Shown here piece after piece: positions 1 through 7,924 of a stretch of 64,000 nt of DNA (the stretch's first letter is position 1; every line of letters begins with the position of its first letter). The notes beneath the pieces were generated by a model that did not search any database, was not told the DNA's origin, and saw only the letters and a list, made by a program, of their open reading frames with translations. This DNA is from Pedobacter sp014947265 (lineage in GTDB: Bacteria; Bacteroidota; Bacteroidia; Sphingobacteriales; Sphingobacteriaceae). The stretch lies in NCBI RefSeq assembly GCF_014947265.1, contig NZ_JADCNK010000011.1:129842-193841 (forward strand). The letters are read 5' to 3'. The position numbers and the translations under genes are program-made.

Positions 1-276
1 ATTAAACTGGCTAAAGATGCAGGAGTAGAAGTTGAAGAACGTAGGGTTTCTGTTAAAGAAATAATTGAAGGAGTTGAAAACGGAAGCTTAACCGAAGCTT
101 TTGCCGCAGGAACTGCAGCTACAGTAACGCATGTAGGCGAAATGGGCTATAATGGTCAGATCTATAAATTGACCGATCCATCAACCAGACATATTTCTAA
201 TGGCATTGCAAAAAAACTGAACGATATTCGTTACGGTTTAGCACCGGATGAATTTGGTTGGAACTGGGTTTTATAA
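1..276 (+). CDS. ilvE: Branched-chain amino acid aminotransferase, C-terminal fragment
   Basis: The reading frame is open from base 1 to a TAA at 274-276, so only the last 91 residues of a gene beginning outside the window are present. The fragment contains EAFAAGTAATVTHVGEM, which matches the C-terminal region of fold-type IV PLP branched-chain aminotransferases (usually E-x-F-G-T-G-T-A-A), followed by a NGIAKKLNDIRYG stretch typical of the end of this family. The family transfers the amino group between Leu/Ile/Val and 2-oxoglutarate in the cytoplasm. A strong terminator follows directly. The symbol is given on family resemblance; another class IV aminotransferase is possible because the catalytic lysine lies outside the window. 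Confidence 0.8.
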   Translation: MKLAKDAGVEVEERRVSVKEIIEGVENGSLTEAFAAGTAATVTHVGEMGYNGQIYKLTDPSTRHISNGIAKKLNDIRYGLAPDEFGWNWVL

Positions 277-297
277 CCCGAAAAAACATAAAAGATA

Positions 298-336
298 AAC
301 CCCGATGCATAATCTGTATCGGGGTTATTTTTTGTT
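298..336 (+). terminator. Rho-independent terminator after the aminotransferase gene
   Basis: Perfect 9-bp stem AACCCCGAT (298-306) and ATCGGGGTT (318-326), an 11-nt loop, then a T-rich run ATTTTTTG. It lies 22 bases after the stop codon. Confidence 0.85.
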
Positions 337-353
337 TCATTTTCTAGTTTCGT

Positions 354-451
354 CATGCTGATACGATAGCTATCGGATTTATTTCAGCATCTTTAAGACC
401 CTGAAATAAATTACCTTGGGTGGCTCGCTAAGGCTCGGTTCAGGGTGACGA
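354..451. repeat. Intergenic palindromic repeat (GTCATGCTG ... CAGGGTGAC type)
   Basis: The stretch starts CGTCATGCTGA, contains TTTATTTCAGCATCTTTAAGACCCTGAAATAA split around its centre, and ends TTCAGGGTGACGA. The ends CGTCATGCTG and CAGGGTGACG are imperfect inverted repeats, and the inner TTTATTTCAG / CTGAAATAAA are a perfect inverted pair. Elements of this style recur between genes in Pedobacter and relatives; related ends with GTCA are seen near 2930, 36448 and 63890 in this window. Confidence 0.55.
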
Positions 452-476
452 ATACTAACATGTTTAATTCTGAGAA

Positions 477-941
477 TTATTTATCTAAAATCACTACACC
501 TTTAGCTTCAAAAGCCAGTTCCTTTTTAGGATCGGTAATTTTAGCTACTTCTTCAGGAGTTTTTTTAGCGTCTTCAGCATAATGGCGTAAAGTTTCTACA
601 GAGATGGTTTGTTTTTTTGCTAAGCCATCCAAAACTACTTTTTTGCCAACAATATCCATAGGCATAAAGAAAGCATAATCTTTAAAAGTTACCCGCATTG
701 GATCACCGTTAGGCATTTCTAATGTCATCCAACAGCCTTTTTTCTTACATACATCTACTACTCTGCCTTCAATTTTCATATCGACAGTTTTTTTGTCGCC
801 CATTGCAGCTTCCATCCTGGCAGCTGGTTTTACATCACCTGGTTTAACTTCTTCTCCAAATTTTTTACCTGTGTATGCGGTTTGAGCAAATGAAAGTGCC
901 GTCAAAAGACAAAAACTCAAGCTTAGAATGATTTTTTTCAT
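477..941 (-). CDS. DUF4920 domain-containing exported protein
   Basis: A 154-residue protein with a clear N-terminal signal peptide (hydrophobic residues 4-19, cleavage probably after SFAQ). The mature part resembles DUF4920: a small beta-rich domain with the conserved VCKKKGCWM motif (Cys65 and Cys70) and PMRVTFKDYAFF. The spaced cysteines followed by Trp suggest a metal or redox site in the periplasm, but function is unknown. A TAACTTTG box on the minus strand at 979-972 is a plausible promoter. It stands alone between radA and the aminotransferase gene. Confidence 0.75.
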   Translation of the reverse strand: MKKIILSLSFCLLTALSFAQTAYTGKKFGEEVKPGDVKPAARMEAAMGDKKTVDMKIEGRVVDVCKKKGCWMTLEMPNGDPMRVTFKDYAFFMPMDIVGKKVVLDGLAKKQTISVETLRHYAEDAKKTPEEVAKITDPKKELAFEAKGVVILDK

Positions 942-971
942 GAATTTATAATTATCCGGTTATGATCTAAT

Positions 972-979
972 CAAAGTTA
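972..979 (-). promoter_or_regulatory. Bacteroidota -7 box (TAACTTTG) for the DUF4920 gene
   Basis: The minus strand reads TAACTTTG, a perfect match to the TAnnTTTG consensus, about 30 bases upstream of the ATG at 941. No good -33 TTTG is present at 19 bp. Confidence 0.5.
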
Positions 980-1002
980 TTTAAAATTTTTCTAAATACT
1001 GA

Positions 1003-1036
1003 AAACAAAAAACCTCGTTAACATCCGTTAACGAGG
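1003..1036 (-). terminator. Terminator of radA
   Basis: A perfect 10-bp stem (CCTCGTTAAC, 1013-1022; GTTAACGAGG, 1027-1036) with a 4-base loop. On the minus strand the hairpin is followed by a T-rich run (complement of 1003-1012). It lies about 230 bases beyond the radA stop. Confidence 0.75.
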
Positions 1037-1262
1037 AAAATCATCCCTATAATTGTGTAGATCAAATGCTATGATATACATCTAACTTTATGGCAAACCA
1101 GCAACCAAAAAGAAAATATTCCTTTTAGTTGTATATAATTATCTTATATTCAGTATCTTATATTTTGTGTAATAGTTTTATTGATAGCAGATAAAATTGT
1201 AGAAATGTAGAATATTATCTTCTTTATGAGGAATGTTGTTGAGTTATTTCCCCACTTCTTAT

Positions 1263-2639
1263 TTAGCCAAAAACAAGACTGAATACTTCTTCTATTTTAC
1301 TTACAGCTTTAATCTCAAGGTTGTATTTTTCTATGGCAATACCTTTTAAATTGTATTTAGAGATATAAATGGTTTCGAAACCCAATTTATCTGCTTCAGC
1401 AATGCGTTGTTCGATTCTGTTTACCGCTCTTATTTCTCCTGATAAACCTACTTCTGCAGCGAAACAATTTTTGGAAGATACGGCAATGTCCTGATGCGAT
1501 GATATGATGGCAATTAATACAGCCAGATCAATTGCAGGGTCTTCTACTCTAATCCCCCCAGCAATATTTAAGAAAACATCCTGTGTACTTAACCTAAAGC
1601 CACAGCGTTTTTCCAAAACAGCCAGGAGCATATTCATTCTTTTGGTGTCAAAACCTGTTGCAGAGCGTTGAGGGGTTCCGTAGGCTGCCGAGCTTACCAG
1701 GGCCTGTGTTTCAATTAACATCGGCCTGGCGCCTTCCAGGGTTGCAGCTATAGCTATTCCGCTCAGTTCCTCGTCACGCTGCGACAACAAAATCTCAGAA
1801 GGATTGGAGACTTCTCTTAAACCGCTTCCCTGCATCTCGTAGATGCCCAATTCTGCGGCAGCTCCAAAGCGATTCTTAATTGAACGTAAAATGCGGTAAA
1901 CATGATGTCTGTCACCTTCAAACTGCAAAACAGTGTCAACCATATGTTCGAGTATTTTAGGTCCTGCAATGGCACCATCTTTAGTAATATGGCCAATAAG
2001 GAAAACTGGTACACCAGTTTCTTTTGCAAAACGCAATAATTCGGCTGTACATTCTCTTACCTGCGATACGCTGCCTGGAGTCGAATCGATATGAGCGGAG
2101 TGCAAAGTCTGGATAGAATCTACAACCAAAATTTCAGGTTCCAGAATTTCGATCTGTTTAAATATATTCTGCGTTGAAGTTTCTGTCAGGATGTAACAGT
2201 TAGACGATGGGCTTTCCTGGATCCTTTCGGCCCGCATTTTAATCTGCTGCTCGCTTTCTTCTCCCGAAATATATAATAACTTTTTCCCTTTTATATTTAA
2301 GGCCAACTGTAGCATTAAGGTCGATTTTCCGATACCCGGTTCACCACCGATCAATACCAGCGATCCTTCTACCAACCCACCACCTAAAACACGGTCGAGT
2401 TCTTTGTCGCCCGTTAATATTCTCCGCTCGGTTGACGATTGTATTTCATCAACCTTGCTTGGCTTGCTTAGCTTACGGCTTGCGGTATCGCTTTTCCAGG
2501 TTGGAACAGATGCTGAGCTTTTTTCTACAATTTCTTCTACGAAGGTATTCCATTGGTTACATGACGGACATTTACCCAGCCATTTTGCCGATTCGTAGCC
2601 ACAACTCTGACAGAAAAATGCACTTTTTGATTTTGCCAA
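1263..2639 (-). CDS. radA: DNA repair protein RadA
   Basis: A 458-residue protein of normal RadA length and order: an N-terminal C4 zinc finger (CQSCG near residue 10 and CPSC near 24), a RecA-like ATPase with Walker A GGEPGIGKST, the RadA-specific KNRFG motif, and a C-terminal Lon-like domain. RadA helps branch migration and processing of recombination intermediates in the cytoplasm. The start is TTG at 2639-2637 (MAKSKSAFF), since no ATG or GTG lies in frame upstream and the family usually begins MAK close to the zinc finger. It is probably monocistronic. Confidence 0.95.
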   Translation of the reverse strand: MAKSKSAFFCQSCGYESAKWLGKCPSCNQWNTFVEEIVEKSSASVPTWKSDTASRKLSKPSKVDEIQSSTERRILTGDKELDRVLGGGLVEGSLVLIGGEPGIGKSTLMLQLALNIKGKKLLYISGEESEQQIKMRAERIQESPSSNCYILTETSTQNIFKQIEILEPEILVVDSIQTLHSAHIDSTPGSVSQVRECTAELLRFAKETGVPVFLIGHITKDGAIAGPKILEHMVDTVLQFEGDRHHVYRILRSIKNRFGAAAELGIYEMQGSGLREVSNPSEILLSQRDEELSGIAIAATLEGARPMLIETQALVSSAAYGTPQRSATGFDTKRMNMLLAVLEKRCGFRLSTQDVFLNIAGGIRVEDPAIDLAVLIAIISSHQDIAVSSKNCFAAEVGLSGEIRAVNRIEQRIAEADKLGFETIYISKYNLKGIAIEKYNLEIKAVSKIEEVFSLVFG

Positions 2640-2737
2640 TTGATTAAAATTTTAGATTACGAATTTAACCTTTCAGGATTGAAAGTGGTTTTATTTTTTT
2701 GAACAATTAATCCTTTGCCCGAATCGCATTTTATGTT

Positions 2738-2770
2738 AAACCTCACAGGTTTTCAAAACCTGCGAGGTTT
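2738..2770. repeat. Palindromic repeat AAACCTCACAGGTTTT / AAAACCTGCGAGGTTT
   Basis: Near-perfect inverted repeat with a single-base centre and one mismatch in 16 pairs. A similar AAACCTC...GAGGTTT hairpin occurs at 4690-4717. Such elements are widespread between genes in this phylum; here it could form a strong hairpin on either strand. Confidence 0.6.
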
Positions 2771-2984
2771 GAAACATCCCTATGAAATGCCGAATCATTG
2801 TTGATAAACCTGATAGAACGGAAAGCCCGGAGCGAAGTGAGTGAGGACTTGGAGGGATAGCAGGACTAAGTGACCCAAAACGCTCTGGACAGTCGTTTTC
2901 CAAAAAAAAAACCACCTAACTTAAGTCATCTGAGCGCAGCATAGTGAAGTGCTTAATTTATATTTTAGGTTTAAAATTTACTTA

Positions 2985-3017
2985 AACAAAAAGCCCGGAT
3001 TTTAAAATCCGGGCTTT
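2985..3017 (-). terminator. Terminator of the RNase G gene
   Basis: A perfect inverted repeat AAAGCCCGGATTTT / AAAATCCGGGCTTT (2990-3017). On the minus strand it ends in TTTTTG. It begins 21 bases past the RNase gene stop at 3038. Confidence 0.85.
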
Positions 3018-3037
3018 CAGTTAAATGTTTTTTTAAG

Positions 3038-4588
3038 TTATAATTTAATCTCTTCGTCTTTAGCAGAGATAAAGTGAAACTCAGTTAAATGATAAGATGA
3101 CTGCTCTTTAACTTTAATCCACTGGCCATATTTAAAGAACCAGCGGCGTTGAAGGTTGAAAATGCCTTTTGTAATATAAGCTTCAATGTATGGGTGTACG
3201 CAAAGTGTAACACCTTTTTCATTTTGCTCTCTTAAAATATAATTAAGGTTGTTTTCAATATCATCCATTAAAACGATACTCGCTTTAATTTCTCCGGTCC
3301 CATCGCAGGCCGGACATTTTTCTACCGTAACAATATTCATTTCCGGACGAACACGTTGTCTGGTAATTTGTACCAAACCAAATTTGCTTGGAGGCAAAAT
3401 AGTGTGTTTGGCCCTATCCAATAACATCAGCTCACGCAAATAGTCGAATAGCATTTTACGGTTTGTTGGTTTGTGCATATCGATAAAATCGATTACCACA
3501 ATACCACCCATATCGCGCAAGCGCAATTGACGGGCAATTTCTTTAGCCGCCTCTTTGTTTACCTGTAAAGCATTCTCTTCTTGATTTTCTTTACTGGCAG
3601 TACGGTTTCCACTGTTCACGTCTATCACGTGGAGTGCTTCAGTGTGCTCTACAACAAGGTAAGCACCACCTGGTAAGTTTACTGTTTTTCCGAAAGCATT
3701 TTTAATCTGCTTTTCTATACCAAAATGGTCGAAGATAGGCTCTTTCTGTTTGTATAGTTTAACGATCTTTTCCATTTCAGGAGAAATATCGTGAACATAA
3801 GAACGGATATCATCATACAGCTCTGGTGTACTTACGTAAACGTTTGTAAAATCAGGGTTCAGAATATCACGAATTAACGTTGATGATCTGTCCATTTCTC
3901 CCCAAACCCTTTTTGAAGGTTCGGTAGAGGGCATTTTTTTAATGAAGTTTTCCCATTTAGCAATTAAATCTAAAAGATCTTTTTGCATTTCGGCAACCCC
4001 TCTGCCTTCAGAAACGGTTCTGATAATGACCCCAAAATTTTGAGGTTTAATACTTTCGATAATCTTTTTTAAACGATTACGCTCGGTATTACTTTTAATT
4101 TTTTTTGATACAGATATGGTATTGGAGAATGGCACCAGTACCACATACCTGCCGGCAATCGAAATGTCGGAACTTAAACGAGGTCCTTTTGTAGAAATTG
4201 GCTCTTTGGCAATTTGTACAGGTAGGAGCATGTTTTTACTGAGCACATCAGAAATTTTGCCTGCCTTATTAATATCGGCTTCCAGCTTTAAATTATCTAA
4301 TAATGTGCCTGTAACCGAGCCATTACGCTTGATCTTCGTTAGCTTAATTAAAGATTGCACCTGTGGGCCCAAATCAAAGTAATGCAAAAAGGCATCTTTT
4401 TCATAACCAACATCCACGAAAGCAGCATTCAGGCCAGGCATAATTTTTTTAATGCGGCCTAAATAAATATCGCCTACAGCGTAGTTAATATTGATTTGTT
4501 CTTTGTGAAGCTCAACAAGTTGTTTGTCTTCAATCAATGCTATGGTAACTCCGGCAGGAGTCGAATTGATAATTAATTCTTTTACCAA
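3038..4588 (-). CDS. rng: Ribonuclease G/E family protein
   Basis: A 516-residue protein matching the catalytic part of RNase E/G: an N-terminal S1 domain (GDIYLGRIKKIMPGLNAAFV, about residues 38-57), the DVNSGNRT and VVIDFIDMHKPTNRK segments of the DNase I-like domain, and the CPACDGTG zinc-link motif near residue 425. RNase G matures 16S rRNA and helps mRNA turnover. The long C-terminal scaffold of RNase E is absent, so the RNase G-like form fits. It lies in the same direction as, and downstream of, HU, a TPR protein and a bS22-like ribosomal protein, and probably shares transcription with them. Confidence 0.93.
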   Translation of the reverse strand: MVKELIINSTPAGVTIALIEDKQLVELHKEQININYAVGDIYLGRIKKIMPGLNAAFVDVGYEKDAFLHYFDLGPQVQSLIKLTKIKRNGSVTGTLLDNLKLEADINKAGKISDVLSKNMLLPVQIAKEPISTKGPRLSSDISIAGRYVVLVPFSNTISVSKKIKSNTERNRLKKIIESIKPQNFGVIIRTVSEGRGVAEMQKDLLDLIAKWENFIKKMPSTEPSKRVWGEMDRSSTLIRDILNPDFTNVYVSTPELYDDIRSYVHDISPEMEKIVKLYKQKEPIFDHFGIEKQIKNAFGKTVNLPGGAYLVVEHTEALHVIDVNSGNRTASKENQEENALQVNKEAAKEIARQLRLRDMGGIVVIDFIDMHKPTNRKMLFDYLRELMLLDRAKHTILPPSKFGLVQITRQRVRPEMNIVTVEKCPACDGTGEIKASIVLMDDIENNLNYILREQNEKGVTLCVHPYIEAYITKGIFNLQRRWFFKYGQWIKVKEQSSYHLTEFHFISAKDEEIKL

Positions 4589-4689
4589 CAGCTACAGATT
4601 TAAGGCTTTCGCCTATTAACAAATGGATAGTAAATAAAACAGTGATGTAGCCAGAAACATATACAATAAAAAAATCATATAAATGGTTT

Positions 4690-4717
4690 AAACCTCATAG
4701 TGTTTACTATGAGGTTT
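4690..4717. terminator. Hairpin between the bS22-like gene and rng
   Basis: A perfect 12-bp stem AAACCTCATAGT / ACTATGAGGTTT with a GTTT loop. No T run follows on the minus strand, so it may be an RNA-processing hairpin or a dispersed repeat rather than a true terminator. Confidence 0.4.
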
Positions 4718-4741
4718 AATTGGCTTAATCAAAATAAGAAA

Positions 4742-4831
4742 CTATTTTTTCTTATGTCTGTTTTTTCTTAAACGTTTTTTACGTTTGTGGGTAGCCATTT
4801 TATGTCTCTTTCTTTTTTTACCGCTTGGCAT
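4742..4831 (-). CDS. AURKAIP1/COX24-domain small ribosomal protein (bS22/mS38-like)
   Basis: A 29-residue, extremely basic protein starting MPSGKKRKRHKMATHKRKKR and ending RLRKNRHKKK, read from ATG 4831-4829 to TAG at 4744-4742. The K-M-x-x-H-K-R-K-K-R pattern is the core of the AURKAIP1/COX24 domain, shared with mitochondrial mS38 and actinobacterial bS22, which sit on the small ribosomal subunit. In Bacteroidota a near-identical peptide is often annotated between HU/TPR and RNase G genes, as here. The ribosomal role is inferred from the family and composition. A second ATG (M12) could give an 18-residue product. Confidence 0.8.
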   Translation of the reverse strand: MPSGKKRKRHKMATHKRKKRLRKNRHKKK

Positions 4832-4867
4832 AGTTTTAAGTTTTAAATGTTTTTATTAATCTGTTAA

Positions 4868-5746
4868 TTAATTTTTATTCTTTAGTTCAGCCACCTTCTT
4901 ATCAATGAATGATGCTAAGGTTGGGTTAGCCGCTAATTTTTTGCTTGATAGGTAAGCATTTACTGCTTCTTTATTTCTGCCTAAATTTTCTAAAGCTGTT
5001 CCTAAATAAAAATAGGCTTCAGGGGTTGGAGCTATAGCAATTACGGTGTTAAAACGAGGAATTGCTTTATCAAACTGACCTGATTTTATAGAGAACAATC
5101 CTAAATTCATATTCGCTTTTACATTTTTAGGTTCTTTAGCCACAACCTCCAGCAACATTGCAATACCTTGCATTGGTGCGCCTAAGCCATTTACTATCGT
5201 TACACCTAAGCCTGTTTTAGCTTCAATGTTTGTAGAGTCTTTCTCTAATGCATTTTTATAAGATGCATTGGCTTTCTGCAATAAAGCAGGCTGCGCGATG
5301 CTATCTTGTGTGCTTTCAAAAGCTTTTATAAATTGATTGCCGGCCGCTAACCACGATTTTGTTGATGGTTCGCCTTCGGCAACAACTTCTAAATATAAAG
5401 CAGATGGAGTAATTTGTTCAACATCGTCCCATTTCTGAGCCAGTTGTTTGGCAAGTTCGATCTTTTCTGCGCCATTTGCGCCTTTGTAGCTGTTTTCTAA
5501 AGCTGTAATATCTGTGGCCAAATTTTTATTGATCACATTTTTTGCAGCAGTAGACGAAGTTTCGAGGTTTAGTACCGATGCTGACGATGGAGAAGCTGCT
5601 CCGGCCATTGGGCCACTTGAAGGCATTTTTCCATTTTCTTCAGTTGGTTTAACTAAACCCTTAATGTCTCTTGTAAATAAGAATGCAACAAGCAATACAA
5701 TCGCTCCAATAACAATGGTTTGTTTTGATCTGATGTTGCTATTCAT
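4868..5746 (-). CDS. Membrane-anchored tetratricopeptide-repeat protein
   Basis: A 292-residue protein. Residues 9-25 (QTIVIGAIVLLVAFLFT) form one N-terminal membrane anchor, followed by a Pro/Ser/Ala-rich linker and then helical repeats. The C-terminal half carries recognisable TPR units (for example AKTGLGVTIVNGL, ANMNLGLFSIKSGQFDKAI and AYFYLGTALENLGRNKEAV). It probably acts as a periplasmic or membrane-bound scaffold; the partner is unknown. It begins 11 bases after the HU stop, so the two are likely co-transcribed, and the order HU - TPR - RNase G is common in the family. Confidence 0.8.
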   Translation of the reverse strand: MNSNIRSKQTIVIGAIVLLVAFLFTRDIKGLVKPTEENGKMPSSGPMAGAASPSSASVLNLETSSTAAKNVINKNLATDITALENSYKGANGAEKIELAKQLAQKWDDVEQITPSALYLEVVAEGEPSTKSWLAAGNQFIKAFESTQDSIAQPALLQKANASYKNALEKDSTNIEAKTGLGVTIVNGLGAPMQGIAMLLEVVAKEPKNVKANMNLGLFSIKSGQFDKAIPRFNTVIAIAPTPEAYFYLGTALENLGRNKEAVNAYLSSKKLAANPTLASFIDKKVAELKNKN

Positions 5747-5757
5747 ATATATAAGAC

Positions 5758-6060
5758 TTAGGCTTCTACGTTAATTTTTTTTGAATTACTTTTAACTTTA
5801 TCAACAAATACTTTTGCTGGTTTAAAGCTAGGAACGAAGTGTTCAGGGATAATTATTGCAGTGTTTTTTGAGATATTTCTCGCAGTTTTTTGCGCTCTCT
5901 TTTTAACAACAAAGCTCCCGAAGCCTCTAACGTATACATTTTCACCGCCAATCATGCTGGTTTTGATAACCTTGAAAAATGCCTCAACTGTTTCCTGTAC
6001 ATCAACCTTCTCAATTCCGGTTTTTGTTGATATTTCTGAAATAATATCTGCCTTAGTCAT
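5758..6060 (-). CDS. HU family DNA-binding protein
   Basis: A 100-residue HU/IHF-fold protein: helical N-terminus MTKADIISEISTKTGI, the conserved GGENVYVRGFGSFVVKKRA strand region and the arm segment ARNISKNTAIIIPEHFVPSFKPAK. HU proteins bend and compact DNA as dimers. The IIIPEHFVPSFKP form of the arm (instead of I-PA) is common in Bacteroidota HU. It is the first gene of the minus-strand block and has its own promoter box. The ATG at 6060 fits the family length. Confidence 0.93.
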   Translation of the reverse strand: MTKADIISEISTKTGIEKVDVQETVEAFFKVIKTSMIGGENVYVRGFGSFVVKKRAQKTARNISKNTAIIIPEHFVPSFKPAKVFVDKVKSNSKKINVEA

Positions 6061-6113
6061 ATTTTATTATTTATTATATATTATGTTTTAATATTACTAC
6101 TGTTTTGGGGTTG

Positions 6114-6121
6114 CAAAAGTA
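6114..6121 (-). promoter_or_regulatory. -7 box (TACTTTTG) for the HU operon
   Basis: The minus strand reads TACTTTTG, a perfect TAnnTTTG match, about 54 bases before the HU ATG. The -33 region is weak. Confidence 0.5.
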
Positions 6122-6229
6122 TTGCTTTTTAATGAGATAGGGAAATAAAAGATGATTTTTTTATCACTAGACTTATCAGGCTATTGCAAGTTTTTTTTTA
6201 ATCGGATAAATAGACCGTAATTTGCACTA

Positions 6230-7291
6230 ATGACATTTCAAAATGAACTCATCAATTGGTACCTGCTTAACAAGAGAGATCTGCCCTGGAGGCATACCAA
6301 TGATGCTTATATCATCTGGTTATCAGAGGTTATATTACAACAAACAAGGGTAGAGCAGGGTCTTCCTTATTTCAATAAATTTTTAGAGAATTTCCCTACC
6401 GTTAATGATTTTGCCAATGCGACCGAAGCAAAAGTTTTGAAGCTTTGGCAGGGATTGGGCTACTATTCGAGGGGAAGAAATATGCATGCAACTGCTCAAA
6501 TTGTGGTGAAAGATTACCATGGAATCTTCCCAAATCTGCATGATGAGCTCATAAAATTAAAGGGAATTGGTGAATATACAGCTGCTGCAATCTCTTCTTT
6601 TTCATCTGGAGAGGCACGTGCTGTGGTAGATGGAAATGTATTCCGGGTACTTTCCAGGTATTATGGCGTTGCTACCGCAATCAATTCTCCGGCAGGCAAA
6701 AAGGAGTTTTTTACTTTGGCAAATGAGTTGCTTTATCAGGATGACCCTGCCCTTTACAATCAGGCTATAATGGAATTTGGGGCCATGCAATGCAAGCCTA
6801 AATCGCCAAATTGTGGCATTTGTCCGCTTAACCAAACCTGTTATGCCTTTAACCATAAAACGGTAAACGAGCTTCCTGTTAAGTTGAAAAAGGCGGCGCA
6901 AAAGCACCGTTATATTAATTATTTTGTTTGTTTTGATGGTGACCAGGTATTGGTAAGAGAACGGCAGGCTGGTGATGTTTGGCAGCATTTATATGATTTT
7001 CCAAGCATAGAAACGCTTACACCTGAAGATATAGATGGTGGCTTTTTCGCCGATACGGTGAAAAATACCTTTGGTAGCAGTGCAGATTTTATGTTAATCA
7101 GTACAAAAAAGCACCTGTTAACCCACCAAATAATCCATGTACAATTTTTTGCATTAAAAAATTATATATTTAACTTTAATAAACAAAAGGAACTTAATTG
7201 GGTTTCTTTAAGTAAATTAGATGAGTTACCGCAGCCAAAAGTAATCCATGATTTTGTTCTGGAATATTTTTATAAGGACAAAATGGAGTAA
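6230..7291 (+). CDS. mutY: A/G-specific adenine glycosylase MutY
   Basis: A 353-residue enzyme that removes adenine mispaired with 8-oxoguanine. Visible motifs in order: LPWR near residue 18, catalytic Glu in SEVILQQTRV, helix-hairpin-helix LKGIGEYTAAAI, catalytic Asp in VVDGNVFRVLSRY, the 4Fe-4S ligands C-x6-C-x2-C-x5-C (CKPKSPNCGICPLNQTC), and a C-terminal Nudix-like domain that reads 8-oxoG. Length is normal. It is divergent from HU and followed by ssb after 55 bases. A TAATTTG sequence ends only 5 bases before the ATG, so the transcript may be leaderless or nearly so. Confidence 0.95.
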   Translation: MTFQNELINWYLLNKRDLPWRHTNDAYIIWLSEVILQQTRVEQGLPYFNKFLENFPTVNDFANATEAKVLKLWQGLGYYSRGRNMHATAQIVVKDYHGIFPNLHDELIKLKGIGEYTAAAISSFSSGEARAVVDGNVFRVLSRYYGVATAINSPAGKKEFFTLANELLYQDDPALYNQAIMEFGAMQCKPKSPNCGICPLNQTCYAFNHKTVNELPVKLKKAAQKHRYINYFVCFDGDQVLVRERQAGDVWQHLYDFPSIETLTPEDIDGGFFADTVKNTFGSSADFMLISTKKHLLTHQIIHVQFFALKNYIFNFNKQKELNWVSLSKLDELPQPKVIHDFVLEYFYKDKME

Positions 7292-7346
7292 CTAACCATC
7301 TTGTTTGGCGCGCATTTAGAAAACGAAAAACTAACCAAAAATATTT

Positions 7347-7784
7347 ATGTCTGGGATTAACAAAGTTATTTTAGTAGGCCATTTAGGCAAGGACCCTGAA
7401 GTGCGACATTTAGACGGTGGCGTAACCGTAGCCAGTTTTCCATTAGCTACCTCGGAAACATACAACAAAGACGGTAAGAGAGTAGAGCAAACAGAATGGC
7501 ACAATATTGTGTTATGGCGTGGCTTAGCAGAAGTTGCTTCCAAATACCTGCAGAAAGGCAAATTAGTTTACATAGAGGGCAAACTAAGAACAAGATCCTT
7601 TGAAGATAAAGAAAAGGTTAAAAAATATGTAACAGAAATTGTGGCCGAAAACTTTACCATGTTAGGCAGGAAAAGCGATTTTGAGCAAAGTCCGACAACG
7701 CCAATCCATCAAAATACTGAAACTAAAATTGATGATGAATTTACAATCGGCCCATCAGATGAAAATGGAGATCTTCCGTTTTAA
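7347..7784 (+). CDS. ssb: Single-stranded DNA-binding protein
   Basis: A 145-residue SSB: an N-terminal OB fold (MSGINKVILVGHLGKDPEVR, then TEWHNIVLWRGLAEVASKYL and GKLVYIEGKLRTRSF), a flexible linker and an acidic tail ending DENGDLPF, the protein-interaction tip found in bacterial SSBs. It coats single-stranded DNA in replication and repair. It follows mutY in the same direction and is closed by a strong terminator. Confidence 0.96.
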   Translation: MSGINKVILVGHLGKDPEVRHLDGGVTVASFPLATSETYNKDGKRVEQTEWHNIVLWRGLAEVASKYLQKGKLVYIEGKLRTRSFEDKEKVKKYVTEIVAENFTMLGRKSDFEQSPTTPIHQNTETKIDDEFTIGPSDENGDLPF

Positions 7785-7797
7785 TTCAAGGCTAAAA

Positions 7798-7840
7798 TGC
7801 ATAAAAAAGCTAGCGCTCGTCAGGTAGCTTTTTTTATGCA
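7798..7840 (+). terminator. Terminator of ssb
   Basis: Inverted repeat TGCATAAAAAAGCTA ... TAGCTTTTTTTATGCA with a central loop, beginning 14 bases after the ssb stop; the 3' arm carries seven Ts. Confidence 0.8.
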
Positions 7841-7870
7841 CTTATTTCTTTGCCTTAAAATAATGATATA

Positions 7871-7906
7871 AAAAAACTCCTGCCAGTTTTGCTGGCAGGA
7901 GTTTTT
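7871..7906. terminator. Bidirectional terminator between ssb and the DUF4270 gene
   Basis: A perfect 11-bp stem ACTCCTGCCAG (7876-7886) / CTGGCAGGAGT (7892-7902), loop TTTTG, flanked by A6 on the left and T5 on the right, so it can end transcripts from both sides. It mainly serves the minus-strand DUF4270 gene. Confidence 0.85.
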
Positions 7907-7924
7907 ACGATTACACTAAAAACA

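Larger units (their letters stand above)
942..1262. other. Intergenic region without a gene
   Basis: About 320 bases, very AT-rich. It holds the minus-strand promoter box of the DUF4920 gene (979-972) and the radA terminator (1003-1036). I see no credible ORF in the remainder; the longest ATG frame stops after a dozen codons. Confidence 0.7.
2640..3037. other. Repeat-rich intergenic region
   Basis: About 400 bases with no credible gene. It contains a palindrome of the AAACCTCACAGGTTTT type (2738-2770), a segment reading GAAAGCCCGGAGCGAAGTGA and ending in GTTTTCC followed by an A run (2818-2910), a short GTCATCTGAGCG element (2926-2955) and the terminator of the RNase G gene (2985-3017). The middle pieces look like decayed dispersed repeats. 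Confidence 0.6.
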
